From Candidatus Gastranaerophilales bacterium (GTDB lineage: Bacteria; Cyanobacteriota; Vampirovibrionia; Gastranaerophilales; Gastranaerophilaceae), in the NCBI GenBank assembly GCA_944325315.1, contig CALVAA010000001.1, positions 62,001-126,000 on the forward strand: a stretch of DNA of 64,000 nucleotides, read 5' to 3'. Below are positions 34,428 through 42,415 of this stretch, piece after piece. Every line of letters starts with the position of its first letter. Within the stretch, counting starts at the first letter, position 1. A program made the translations under genes and the position numbers. Below the pieces are notes generated by a model. That model saw only the letters and a list, made by a program, of their open reading frames with translations, was not told where the DNA came from and did no database searches.

Positions 34428-35473
34428 TGCTTAAAACATCGGATTTTGACTACAATCTTCCAAGAGAACTCATTGCTCAAAGTCCTCTCGAAAAAAGAGA
34501 GAACTGTAAAATGATGCATTTAAATAGAAGCAAACAAAGCATTCAAAGCGAATATTTTTTTGATATTATTAATTATTTAAATAAAGACGATATTCTTGTT
34601 TTAAACGATACAAAAGTTTATCCTGCAAGAATTATTTCAAAAAGAAAAACCGGTGCAAAGGTAGAAATTTTCTTGCTTAATCAAACAGAAAACAAAAATT
34701 GCTTTGAAGCTTTATTAAAGAATGCAAAAAGGGTTAAAATTGACGAAATTATTGATGTTAAAGATGATTTTAAAATTAAAATAAAGGAAAAATTAAAAGC
34801 AAATCATGAAAATGAAATTCCAAAGTATATTGTAGAGTTAATTTTTCAGGGAAATAATGTTTATGATATTTTGGAAAAATATGCTCTTACACCTCTTCCG
34901 CCTTATATTTCAAGGCAGGCGGACGAGTCTGATAAATTGAATTATCAAACGGTTTTTGCAAAAAATATAGGTTCGGTTGCATGTCCTACGGCAGGGCTTC
35001 ACTTTTCAAAAGAGCTTTTAGATAAAATTCAAAAAAAGGGTGTAAAAATTGCCTATATTACATTAAATGTCGGACTGGGCACTTTTATGCCCGTAAAAAC
35101 AGACAATATTGAAAACCACACAATGCATTGGGAGAGTTTTTCAATACCGAAAGAAACCGAAGAAATTTTTCAAAACAAAAAAGGTTCGATAATTGCTGTT
35201 GGGACGACGGTTTTAAGGTGTCTTGAGGCTGTTTTTGAAAAACACGGAAAAATTATTGCAACTAAAGATGCTACAAATATTTTTATCTATCCTCCGTATA
35301 AAATAAAATCCATAGATAAATTAATAACGAATTTTCATCTTCCAAAATCAACACTTATTATGCTGGTAAGCGCTTTTGCCGGAAAAGACTTTGTTTTTAG
35401 AGCATACAAAAAAGCAATAGATGAAAAATATCGTTTTTTTAGCTACGGAGATTGTATGTTTATTGACTGCTAA
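34427..35473 (+). CDS. queA: tRNA preQ1(34) S-adenosylmethionine ribosyltransferase-isomerase
   Basis: 348 residues, full length. It adds epoxycyclopentanediol from SAM to preQ1 in the wobble position. Typical segments: FDYNLPRELIAQSPLEKRENCKMM at the start, LNDTKVYPARI, APTAGLHF-type loop (ACPTAGLHFS), LNVGLGTFMPV, and the C-terminal FHLPKSTLIMLVSAFAG. The start overlaps the gcvPB stop; the pairing with gcvPB has no obvious functional link. Confidence 0.96.
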   Translation: MLKTSDFDYNLPRELIAQSPLEKRENCKMMHLNRSKQSIQSEYFFDIINYLNKDDILVLNDTKVYPARIISKRKTGAKVEIFLLNQTENKNCFEALLKNAKRVKIDEIIDVKDDFKIKIKEKLKANHENEIPKYIVELIFQGNNVYDILEKYALTPLPPYISRQADESDKLNYQTVFAKNIGSVACPTAGLHFSKELLDKIQKKGVKIAYITLNVGLGTFMPVKTDNIENHTMHWESFSIPKETEEIFQNKKGSIIAVGTTVLRCLEAVFEKHGKIIATKDATNIFIYPPYKIKSIDKLITNFHLPKSTLIMLVSAFAGKDFVFRAYKKAIDEKYRFFSYGDCMFIDC

Positions 35474-35477
35474 TTTG

Positions 35478-35486
35478 TGCTATAAT
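35478..35486 (+). promoter_or_regulatory. extended -10 promoter of the SIMPL gene
   Basis: TGCTATAAT (TG 35478-35479, TATAAT 35481-35486) directly after queA, followed by an AGGAGG ribosome site before the ATG at 35515. Confidence 0.5.
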
Positions 35487-35514
35487 GAAATAATATTATT
35501 TAGGAGGATTTACA

Positions 35515-36243
35515 ATGGAAAAAATTGAACGATTTCAGGTGATATTATCCTGTATTATTATTACTGCAGGAATTCTTGTTGCTTCAATGATTTTTGCTTC
35601 AAAAATGCCAATAAGCGAAAACATAACAGTAACAGGTTCGGCATCAAAAATCGTTAAATCGGATAGTGCAAGTCTTGAGTTTTCAATTAATTCAAGAGGA
35701 AAGAGTCAAAAAGAGGCGTTTAATGTTATAAAAGCTCAAAATCCTCAAATAATTCAGTACTTATCTTCAAGGGGAATTGAAAGTAAGAATATTGAAATTA
35801 AACCAATGAGCGGATATTGTATCTATAAAAGAAATGAAAAAGGGTATGATGATACTAACCAAGTTACAGGATTCCGTGCAAATCAAAACATAAAGATTAG
35901 TTCAAACGATGTTGAAAAGATTAAGGCAATTTCAACAGATATTCAAGACCTTGTTGATAAGGGGATAAACATCGATGTTTATCCGCCGCAATATTTTTAT
36001 TCGGACTTGGCTTCAATTAAAATTGATCTTTTGAAAGAAGCCACACTTGATGCTAAGCAAAGGGCGCAATCGATGTTAAAAGCTACAGGAGCTAATGTCG
36101 GTAAAGTTAAGTCAATGAGAATGGGAGTTTTCCAAATTACTCCTCCGGATTCAACAATGGTTTCCGATATGGGGGTAAATGATACAACAACTATAGACAA
36201 AAAGGTTACAGCGGTTGCAAATGTTGTATTCAAGGTAAAATAG
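35515..36243 (+). CDS. SIMPL (DUF541) domain protein, membrane anchored
   Basis: 242 residues. One N-terminal hydrophobic span (about 9-30, VILSCIIITAGILVASMIFA) is followed by a SIMPL domain with ENITVTGSASKIVKSDSASLEFSINSRG at its start, VTGFRANQNIKIS in the middle, and KKVTAVANVVFKV at its end. Such proteins are exported or surface-anchored and have been linked to stress and envelope functions; no enzyme activity is known. AGGAGG sets the start. Confidence 0.88.
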   Translation: MEKIERFQVILSCIIITAGILVASMIFASKMPISENITVTGSASKIVKSDSASLEFSINSRGKSQKEAFNVIKAQNPQIIQYLSSRGIESKNIEIKPMSGYCIYKRNEKGYDDTNQVTGFRANQNIKISSNDVEKIKAISTDIQDLVDKGINIDVYPPQYFYSDLASIKIDLLKEATLDAKQRAQSMLKATGANVGKVKSMRMGVFQITPPDSTMVSDMGVNDTTTIDKKVTAVANVVFKVK

Positions 36244-36323
36244 TTAAAATTATACTTTAGTGTATTAATTTTTAATTTAAAAAAATTCATAATAAAAACG
36301 TTACCTAAAAAGGAGTTTTTATT

Positions 36324-36545
36324 ATGAATTTTTTATGTATTTCAAAATGGCTCACATACTGTGTTGTTTTAATCGGTGCATTGAACTGGGGTCTTGTTGG
36401 TGCGTTTGATTTCAATCTTGTGAGTTTTTTATTTGGACAAACTGTTTTTTCAAGAATTATTTATTTGATTGTAGGCCTTTGTGCTATAGGTTATTTAATC
36501 CTTTCAATAAAAGACAGGCTCGATTGTTCGCATTATGAATGCTAG
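36324..36545 (+). CDS. DUF378 (YuzA-like) small membrane protein
   Basis: 73 residues with two membrane spans; the family signature IGALNWGLVGAFDFNLV and SRIIYLIVGLCAIGYL are both present. The Cys-rich tail (DRLDCSHYEC) is unusual. Function unknown. AAGGAG precedes the ATG and a strong terminator follows. Confidence 0.9.
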   Translation: MNFLCISKWLTYCVVLIGALNWGLVGAFDFNLVSFLFGQTVFSRIIYLIVGLCAIGYLILSIKDRLDCSHYEC

Positions 36546-36551
36546 AATTTT

Positions 36552-36579
36552 TCGCCGAATGTAAATTCGGCGATTTTTT
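36552..36579 (+). terminator. terminator after the DUF378 gene
   Basis: TCGCCGAAT (36552-36560), GTAA loop, ATTCGGCGA (36565-36573), then six T. Confidence 0.9.
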
Positions 36580-36582
36580 CAA

Positions 36583-36588
36583 TATAAT
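36583..36588 (+). promoter_or_regulatory. -10 box 6 nt before a start codon
   Basis: TATAAT at 36583-36588, right after the terminator and 6 nt before the ATG at 36595. No ribosome site is present. Confidence 0.5.
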
Positions 36589-36594
36589 AATTTT

Positions 36595-37380
36595 ATGGAA
36601 AATTATTTAAGTGAAATTGTATCGGAATTTAAAGTTATTTCTTCGGTTGAATCAATTGCAATCGGCGGCTCAAGCGCCTATATGGCATCTGACAACAGAT
36701 CTGATATAGATGTTTATATTTTTGTTAACGAAAATATCCCGGTGTCTAAAAGAGAAGAAATAATAAAGAAGCATTCTTCTTTATATGAAATTGGATGTGA
36801 ATACTTTGGAAGCGGGGATGAATTTTTGTTTGACAAAGCTCATGTACAGCTGGATGTTATGTATTTTAATATTTATGACTTTGAATCCATGATAAAAAAT
36901 GTTTGGTGTAATTACGGAGCTTCAAACGGATATAGCACTTGTTTTTTGTATACTCTGAGTGTTTTAAATATTTTGTTTGACAAAAACAGCAAAATAAAAA
37001 ATCTAAAAGAAATACTAAAAAATGACTATCCGACACAACTGCAAGAAAATATTATAAAAAGAAATATGTTTTTAATGAAGAAAAAACCGTTTGCATCTTA
37101 TTTTGAACAAATCGAAAAAGCTATTGCAAGGAATGATAAAAATAGTATAAATCACAGAATAAGCGCTTTTCTTGCAAGCTATTTCGATGTTATTTTTGCA
37201 GTAAATAAAATGCTTCATCCGGGTGAAAAAAGACTTGTAGAATATGCAAAAAATAATTGTAAAATTTTGCCTTTGGACTTTGAAAAAAATATAAACAGTT
37301 TATTAATCCAACCTAACTGTAATACCTTAAAAATATTAGATGATATGTTTAACAATTTAAATCAAATAGTAAACATATAG
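36595..37380 (+). CDS. nucleotidyltransferase-fold protein with DUF4037-like C-terminus
   Basis: 261 residues. The Pol-beta-type nucleotidyltransferase signature is AIGGSSAYMASDNRSDIDVYIF near residues 20-42: G-G-S, then D-x-D; a third acidic residue is in HVQLDVMYF. The C-terminal half is helical, like DUF4037 and aminoglycoside adenylyltransferase relatives. The acceptor is unknown. It appears to be a leaderless mRNA. The gene ends 4 nt before a convergent gene. Confidence 0.82.
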   Translation: MENYLSEIVSEFKVISSVESIAIGGSSAYMASDNRSDIDVYIFVNENIPVSKREEIIKKHSSLYEIGCEYFGSGDEFLFDKAHVQLDVMYFNIYDFESMIKNVWCNYGASNGYSTCFLYTLSVLNILFDKNSKIKNLKEILKNDYPTQLQENIIKRNMFLMKKKPFASYFEQIEKAIARNDKNSINHRISAFLASYFDVIFAVNKMLHPGEKRLVEYAKNNCKILPLDFEKNINSLLIQPNCNTLKILDDMFNNLNQIVNI

Positions 37381-37384
37381 TCTG

Positions 37385-37771
37385 CTATTTGGTGCTAAGA
37401 GTATCAAGCCAGTTTGAAACAATTGCTTTAATTTCTTTTTTATCTTTGGTGTTAATTTCAAGATAATCTTCTTCTAAACCTCCCAAAGGAGCATAGGCAA
37501 GGTATGGGTTTTGGTTCAAAAAGTCGGAAATTTCTGTATTTTTTTCTGTTAATGAGTAGAAATTAACCGCATCTTTTTTTGGTAATTGCGCAATCTTTTT
37601 TTGGATAGTTTTTGAATTCAAACATTCAAAAGTATTTTTTGCAATTGCTTTTTTGCTTTCCAGAGTATTTATTTGTTTGTCATAAGATTTTTCAATTCCT
37701 TTGGTGTTTTGTTTTCCAATGTTGTTAAAAGAAGCTTTAAAGCTAAAGTTTGAAATTTTTGAAATATTCAT
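37385..37771 (-). CDS. small protein with N-terminal FSFKAS motif, 128 residues
   Basis: Not a known family. The N-terminus MNISKISNFSFKASF contains an S-F-K-A-S motif at 10-14 that recurs in related form in the proteins at 46652 (VSFGAN) and 55570 (HFTGSN). The rest is charged and helical with a C-terminal YLEINTKDKKEIKAIVSNWLDTL segment. AAAGGGG before ATG 37771 sets the start rather than the ATG at 37792. It sits between a convergent nucleotidyltransferase gene and tuf. Confidence 0.72.
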   Translation of the reverse strand: MNISKISNFSFKASFNNIGKQNTKGIEKSYDKQINTLESKKAIAKNTFECLNSKTIQKKIAQLPKKDAVNFYSLTEKNTEISDFLNQNPYLAYAPLGGLEEDYLEINTKDKKEIKAIVSNWLDTLSTK

Positions 37772-37860
37772 TTTTCCCCTTTCAATAAACATATTGTGCA
37801 GTTATAAAAAACATATAAAAAGATTTTTTTGATAGTATTCACAGGCAAATGTTTGCATAA

Positions 37861-37887
37861 AAAAACCCTCTTTTAAAGAGGGTTTTT
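37861..37887 (-). terminator. terminator after tuf
   Basis: AAAAACCCTCTTT (37861-37873) pairs with AAAGAGGGTTTTT (37875-37887); it lies 17 nt beyond the tuf stop, with T-rich sequence on the minus strand. Confidence 0.88.
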
Positions 37888-37904
37888 AGTTTAAAATTAT
37901 TTTT

Positions 37905-39113
37905 TTATTCAATAATTTTATCTACAACGCCAGCGCCAACAGTTCTTCCGCCTTCACGGATAGCGAATCTCATACCTTGTTCAATAGCAACAGGGTTAAT
38001 TAATTCAACTTCCATTACAACGTTATCGCCGGGCATTACCATTTCGCCGTCGAATTTGATTGAGCCGGTAACATCAGTTGTTCTGATGTAGAATTGTGGT
38101 CTGTATCCCGGGAAGAAAGGAGTGTGACGTCCGCCTTCTTCTTTTTTCAATACGTAAACGTTAGCTGTGAATTTTTTGTGAGGTGTGATTGAACCCGGTT
38201 TAGCCAAAACTTGACCACGTTGAATATCGGTTTTATCAATACCACGTAATAATGCACCGATATTGTCACCTGCTTGACCTTGATCAAGAGATTTTCTGAA
38301 CATTTCAACGCCTGTAACAGTTGTCTTTTTGGTTTCACCAAGACCAACTAATTCAACTTCGTCGCCAACTTTAACAATACCACGTTCAACTCTGCCTGTA
38401 GCAACAGTACCACGACCTGTGATAGAGAATACATCTTCAACAGGCATTAAGAATGGTTTGTCTAAATCACGAACCGGTTCAGGGAAGTATGAATCGATTG
38501 CATCCATTAATTCCCAAATTTTATCAACCCATTGATCTTCACCACGTTTAACGGATGGGTTAGCTTGAACAGCTTCCAAAGCTTTAAGGGCAGAGCCTTT
38601 AACGAAAGGAATATTATCTCCGTCAAATTCATAAGAAGATAAAAGTTCTCTAACTTCCATTTCAACAAGGTCTAATAATTCAGGGTCGTCAACCATGTCG
38701 CATTTGTTCAAGAATACAACTAAGTTTGGAACACCAACTTGACGAGCAAGCAAAATGTGTTCACGAGTTTGAGGCATTGCACCATCTGTAGCAGCAACTA
38801 CAAGAATAGCACCGTCCATTTGAGCAGCACCTGTAATCATGTTTTTAACATAGTCTGCGTGTCCCGGGCAGTCAACGTGTGCATAGTGACGTGTAGCTGT
38901 TTCGTATTCAACGTGTGCAGTTGAAATGGTGATACCACGTGCTTTTTCTTCAGGAGCAGCATCGATTTCATCGAATTTTTTTGCTTCTGCTTGACCAGCT
39001 GCAGCCATACAACCTGTAATAGCAGCTGTTAAAGTTGTTTTACCATGGTCAACGTGTCCAATAGTACCAACGTTAACGTGCGGCTTGGTTCTTTCGTATT
39101 TTTCTCTAGCCAT
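37905..39113 (-). CDS. tuf: elongation factor Tu
   Basis: A 402-residue translation GTPase. [10 protein letters not shown] (G1), the [12 protein letters not shown] (G3) and NKCDMVDD (G4) motifs, and the C-terminal domains 2 and 3 are complete. Codon choice is visibly more restricted than in neighbours, as expected for a very highly expressed gene. AAGGAG precedes the ATG. tRNA genes for Tyr and Thr lie directly upstream on the same strand, as in E. coli tufB. Confidence 0.98.
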   Translation of the reverse strand: MAREKYERTKPHVNVGTIGHVDHGKTTLTAAITGCMAAAGQAEAKKFDEIDAAPEEKARGITISTAHVEYETATRHYAHVDCPGHADYVKNMITGAAQMDGAILVVAATDGAMPQTREHILLARQVGVPNLVVFLNKCDMVDDPELLDLVEMEVRELLSSYEFDGDNIPFVKGSALKALEAVQANPSVKRGEDQWVDKIWELMDAIDSYFPEPVRDLDKPFLMPVEDVFSITGRGTVATGRVERGIVKVGDEVELVGLGETKKTTVTGVEMFRKSLDQGQAGDNIGALLRGIDKTDIQRGQVLAKPGSITPHKKFTANVYVLKKEEGGRHTPFFPGYRPQFYIRTTDVTGSIKFDGEMVMPGDNVVMEVELINPVAIEQGMRFAIREGGRTVGAGVVDKIIE

Positions 39114-39202
39114 AAGATAAGTTCTCCTTCTTTCTTATTTTTTATTTTTAATAATTTTCTTAGCTTATTTTCTTTTATCAAATTATTTTAGTGATAAAAG
39201 TT

Positions 39203-39285
39203 TGGGCAGGGGTGGATTCGAACCACCGTAGTCGTTTGACGGCAGATTTACAGTCTGCTCCCTTTAGCCACTCGGGCACCTACCC
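39203..39285 (-). tRNA. tRNA-Tyr (GTA)
   Basis: On the minus strand GGGTAGG...CCTGCCC gives a 7-bp acceptor (one T-G pair). The anticodon loop CTGTAAA contains GTA. The long variable arm (GCCGTCAAACGACTACGGTGG region) and GGTTCGAATCC T-arm fit tyrosine tRNA. Confidence 0.95.
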
Positions 39286-39330
39286 GCATCTATATTGTTT
39301 TGTTATTAAGTTGTCAATCTACAAATTAAT

Positions 39331-39404
39331 TTGCCCTTGATGAGATTTGAACTCACGGCCTCTCCCTTACCAAGGGAGTGCGCTACCCCTGCGCCACAAG
39401 GGCA
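39331..39404 (-). tRNA. tRNA-Thr (GGT)
   Basis: Acceptor TGCCCTT/AAGGGCA, D-arm with GGCGCAGGGGTAGCGC, anticodon loop TTGGTAA with anticodon GGT, and T-loop GTTCAAATC. Complete 74-nt gene between tRNA-Thr(TGT) and tRNA-Tyr. Confidence 0.95.
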
Positions 39405-39519
39405 TGCTATTTAATTTTCAATGACCGCGCCCTCGGGAGTGCTTCCCTCTCGAAAAAAGATAATCAATCTTTTTTCTCGGCAGAGTCCCTGCGCCACAAG
39501 GGCATGCTATTTAATTTTC
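39387..39519. repeat. 33-bp direct repeat covering the 5' end of tRNA-Thr(GGT)
   Basis: Copies at 39387-39419 and 39487-39519 are identical and exactly 100 bp apart. Each contains the acceptor and start of the D-arm of tRNA-Thr plus its 15-nt upstream flank, so the upstream copy is the head of a duplicated, broken tRNA gene. Confidence 0.85.
39421..39504 (-). pseudogene. broken tRNA-Thr copy with a hairpin inserted in the D-loop
   Basis: On the minus strand the copy starts TGCCCTTGTGGCGCAGGG like the intact gene, then leaves it for about 40 nt containing a perfect 10-bp hairpin (39452-39461 with 39467-39476, AATCA loop), then returns to AGCACTCCC, close to the intact AGCGCACTCCC. The anticodon arm, T-arm and 3' acceptor are not recognisable, so it should not make a functional tRNA. 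Confidence 0.55.
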
Positions 39520-39606
39520 CGAAGTGTTTTTGCGCACCTTTACCTTCACTTTGCTTATTGTAAGATGACTCTTAACAAATCGCATTGTTCGGGTTTTATT
39601 AAAAAA

Positions 39607-39678
39607 AGCCGATGATGGGACTCGAACCCGCAACCTACGGTTTACAAAACCGTTGCTCTACCATTGAGCTACATCGGC
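39607..39678 (-). tRNA. tRNA-Thr (TGT)
   Basis: Acceptor GCCGATG/CATCGGC, D-arm TAGCTCAATGGTAGAGC, anticodon stem ACGGT/ACCGT with loop TTTGTAA, anticodon TGT, and T-arm GCGGGTTCGAGTCCC. First gene of the tRNA-tuf unit. Confidence 0.95.
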
Positions 39679-39693
39679 AGTTTTATATGTATT

Positions 39694-39722
39694 ATATTAT
39701 TGTGGACATAGCTAACTGTCAA
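39694..39722 (-). promoter_or_regulatory. promoter of the tRNA-tuf operon
   Basis: On the minus strand a perfect TTGACA (39722-39717), a 17-nt spacer and TAATAT (39699-39694), with TATAAT three bases further on. It is the best -35 box in the window and lies 16 nt upstream of the tRNA-Thr(TGT) gene. Confidence 0.75.
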
Positions 39723-39850
39723 GCATTATTTTTTGGCGGTAGAAGTAAATTTAAAGTTCAAAAATCAGGTCAAAATTAAAAAATTATATAAATTGCAAAA
39801 AATAGATTTTTTGTTGTAATATAAAAATACTACAAATAAGAATTTACGTG

Positions 39851-39879
39851 TTGGATTATGAATATTTTATTGGTATAAT
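39851..39879 (+). promoter_or_regulatory. promoter of the 833-residue protein and flhB
   Basis: TTGGAT (39851-39856), 17-nt spacer, TATAAT (39874-39879). The ATG at 39908 follows with a GGAAAG ribosome site. Confidence 0.6.
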
Positions 39880-39907
39880 TAACTAAGACTAAACGGAAAG
39901 TATAGTA

Positions 39908-42409
39908 ATGCAAGTAGCTAATGCACTAAATAATAATATAAGAATACTGTTTAACCCCAGAGTTGAAGCATTTAAATTGTTTGATTTTTTGATGGTAAAA
40001 TCAGACCAAGACAGATACCTGGCACAAATTATTGAAATTTACGACGATAAATTTGATGCTTCCCAAAACGTTGCTAAACTAAAATTGTTTTATAAAATTA
40101 CCCAAAATAACGAAGTTATGCCCTATGACAATTTTACTCCGAATAAAGAATGTGAAATTGTTAAAATAAAACAAGATGAGATTGAAAATTTTGTAAATCA
40201 AGATAAAGAAACTTTTATTTTTGCAACAAATGTTAAAAATTCGTCGGCTTTAAATGTTCAATATGACTTTTTTAATAATGCGGTTGTGCTTGCAGACAAA
40301 ATTGAAAATGTTAATTCGATTTCACTCAACCTTGCTAAAAATTTATCAAACAAAAGAAATGTCGTTCTGATTGATTCAACAGGAATTGTTGAGTTTGAAG
40401 GAGCTAAAAAGATAAAAGCTTCCAAAAATTTTAAAATGCCTCTCAGTTATTCGACTATAGATTTTGTATTCGATGAATGTCTTAAAGATGCAAGTCTAGA
40501 GTTTCAAGCTATAGGCGGCGAGATAATAAATGAAATCAAAAAATTTGCACGCAGCCAACAAGGAAACTTTATTCCTTTTAATGCCTTTACCAGGGTTTTA
40601 TTGGAGCAATACAAAGCAACGCCTTACACTGAACTCAAGCTTTTACTTGTAAGACTTAAAAAGCTTCAGATGGATGAAATTTTTGCAAGAACAAAAAAAG
40701 ATAAAGAAACTTTATTTAAAACAATAGAAAAAAATCCAATAACAATTTTAGATTTATCAAGCATTGATATATATTGGCAAAAAGCTTACCTTGAGTATCT
40801 TGTAAGTGAAATTGAACAAGATATATATCTGTTTGTAAGAGTTAATGATGAAAATTTTGATGTTGATTTAATAAATAAAATATATTGCGAAAAGAAAAAT
40901 ATAAAATTTATTCCAAATGTCTCTTATAATTATAAAAAATTACCTTCCATAATGCAGTATTGTAAAAATTATATCCTAATGCCGAGTTTATATCAAAGAA
41001 GCGACTTTTTAGATGCAAACTTTGCACTTGGCAATTTAATAATGGAAGGATGTATTTTATTTGGACAAAATACGGATAATTTTCTTTATCTTGCAAAGGA
41101 TTACGAGCTTGAAATGCAAGAAAAGAGAAAAAACTATAGAAAAATCGCATTGAGTCTTTTAAAACAAGATGAAAACAGTGAAGTTGAACAAACGGTTCAA
41201 AAAGAAGAAAATAAACAACAAGATAATCAAAAACAAATAACAACCCCGGATTCTCAAAGGCTTCTTGAGGAACTCGGCAATTTTGAAGAGCAACAGAAAA
41301 TAAGGCAACAAGCAAATGAAAACTTTGAAAATATAATCGAAGAAGATGTTGATTATTTTGATAATAATCAAGAAAAAGAAGTTTTCGAAGAAATTGAAAA
41401 TCCTGCACTTCCCGAAAAATCTTCGGATGATTTTACAACATTTGAAGATACAAAAGTTGATGAGGATAAAAATGCGCAACAAGAAGATGTTGAAGTTAAA
41501 AAAGATTCGAATGATGATTTTCAAGAGCTAAACGACAGCGATAAAGAACCAAAAGAAGAAACCCAAGAAGAAAAAGAGTTTGATGAACTTTTAAAGCAAG
41601 ATTTAGAAGACGATGAAACAATAGAAGAAGAATCTTTACAGAATAAAACAGTTGATTTAAAAGCTGATGATGAACTATTGCTTGACGAAGAAACTTCTGA
41701 ACCTGATGACAAAGACGATAAACCCTCGAACACGGAAGAAAGGCAGGAAGATTCTTTAAAAATTGATGTATTAAACGCAGATTTAATAGATCTAAGTGAT
41801 CAAAATGATGCATCTGATACAGTTGTTGAATCAAATGATAATAATGACACTTTTAAATTTATTGAAGATGATAAAAAAGAATCTGAAACGGAAAACAAAG
41901 GTGAAATTAACGATGAAACCAATCTTTCGCAAGATGAAAGTGTTGGTTTTTCTGATGACGAGTTGGATTTTTTCCAAATAGCCGAAGAAAGCAGTGCAAA
42001 TTATGAAAGCGAAAAATCTCGGGAGGAAAATCCGCCTGTAGACGATAGCGATCTTGATTTGAATGAAATTGCAAACAATTCAATTGACACAAGCTTTGAA
42101 CAAATTATTGAAACTTCAAAACAGCCTAAGAAAGAAACTTTTAATATAGATAGTGAAAATAAAATCGATGCAGATATTTTAAAAACAAAAGAACAAAAAG
42201 AAAGTCTTCCCATATTTAAAGAAGAGGTTTCCCAAAAAGAAAACCCAAATTATCAAATCGGAAGCGTAATATACCATAAGAAATACGGCAGAGGAACAAT
42301 CACAAAAACAATTAAATACGAACAAAGACAACTTTTACAAATTGAATTTGAAGAATCGGGAAAAAAACTACTAGACCCCACAGTAGCTGATATTAGACCG
42401 GAACAGTAG
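39908..42409 (+). CDS. large acidic protein: barrel/ATPase-like N-terminus, disordered linker, Tudor-like tail
   Basis: 833 residues, no family recognised with certainty. Residues 1-120 look like a HAS-type beta barrel (FLMVKSDQDRYLAQIIEIYDD), and 120-400 show alternating strands and helices of an ATPase-like fold (NVVLIDSTGIVEFEG, NPITILDLSSIDIYW) reminiscent of HerA/VirB4 proteins, but no Walker A is present. Residues about 400-775 are an extremely Asp/Glu-rich disordered linker. The last 50 residues (QIGSVIYHKKYGRGTI...LQIEFEESGKKLL) match the Tudor-like C-terminal domain of UvrD/PcrA that binds RNA polymerase. flhB follows 6 nt later. Confidence 0.8.
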   Translation: MQVANALNNNIRILFNPRVEAFKLFDFLMVKSDQDRYLAQIIEIYDDKFDASQNVAKLKLFYKITQNNEVMPYDNFTPNKECEIVKIKQDEIENFVNQDKETFIFATNVKNSSALNVQYDFFNNAVVLADKIENVNSISLNLAKNLSNKRNVVLIDSTGIVEFEGAKKIKASKNFKMPLSYSTIDFVFDECLKDASLEFQAIGGEIINEIKKFARSQQGNFIPFNAFTRVLLEQYKATPYTELKLLLVRLKKLQMDEIFARTKKDKETLFKTIEKNPITILDLSSIDIYWQKAYLEYLVSEIEQDIYLFVRVNDENFDVDLINKIYCEKKNIKFIPNVSYNYKKLPSIMQYCKNYILMPSLYQRSDFLDANFALGNLIMEGCILFGQNTDNFLYLAKDYELEMQEKRKNYRKIALSLLKQDENSEVEQTVQKEENKQQDNQKQITTPDSQRLLEELGNFEEQQKIRQQANENFENIIEEDVDYFDNNQEKEVFEEIENPALPEKSSDDFTTFEDTKVDEDKNAQQEDVEVKKDSNDDFQELNDSDKEPKEETQEEKEFDELLKQDLEDDETIEEESLQNKTVDLKADDELLLDEETSEPDDKDDKPSNTEERQEDSLKIDVLNADLIDLSDQNDASDTVVESNDNNDTFKFIEDDKKESETENKGEINDETNLSQDESVGFSDDELDFFQIAEESSANYESEKSREENPPVDDSDLDLNEIANNSIDTSFEQIIETSKQPKKETFNIDSENKIDADILKTKEQKESLPIFKEEVSQKENPNYQIGSVIYHKKYGRGTITKTIKYEQRQLLQIEFEESGKKLLDPTVADIRPEQ

Positions 42410-42415
42410 AAGTAA

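Noticed and set aside
39378-39615. Two overlapping short plus-strand ORFs
   Set aside because: They cover the tRNA-Thr gene and its broken copy; the repeated peptide only mirrors the 33-bp repeat.
40908-42213. Long antisense frames in the acidic protein gene
   Set aside because: They arise from the GAA/GAT-rich codons of the acidic linker read in reverse; no ribosome sites or motifs.
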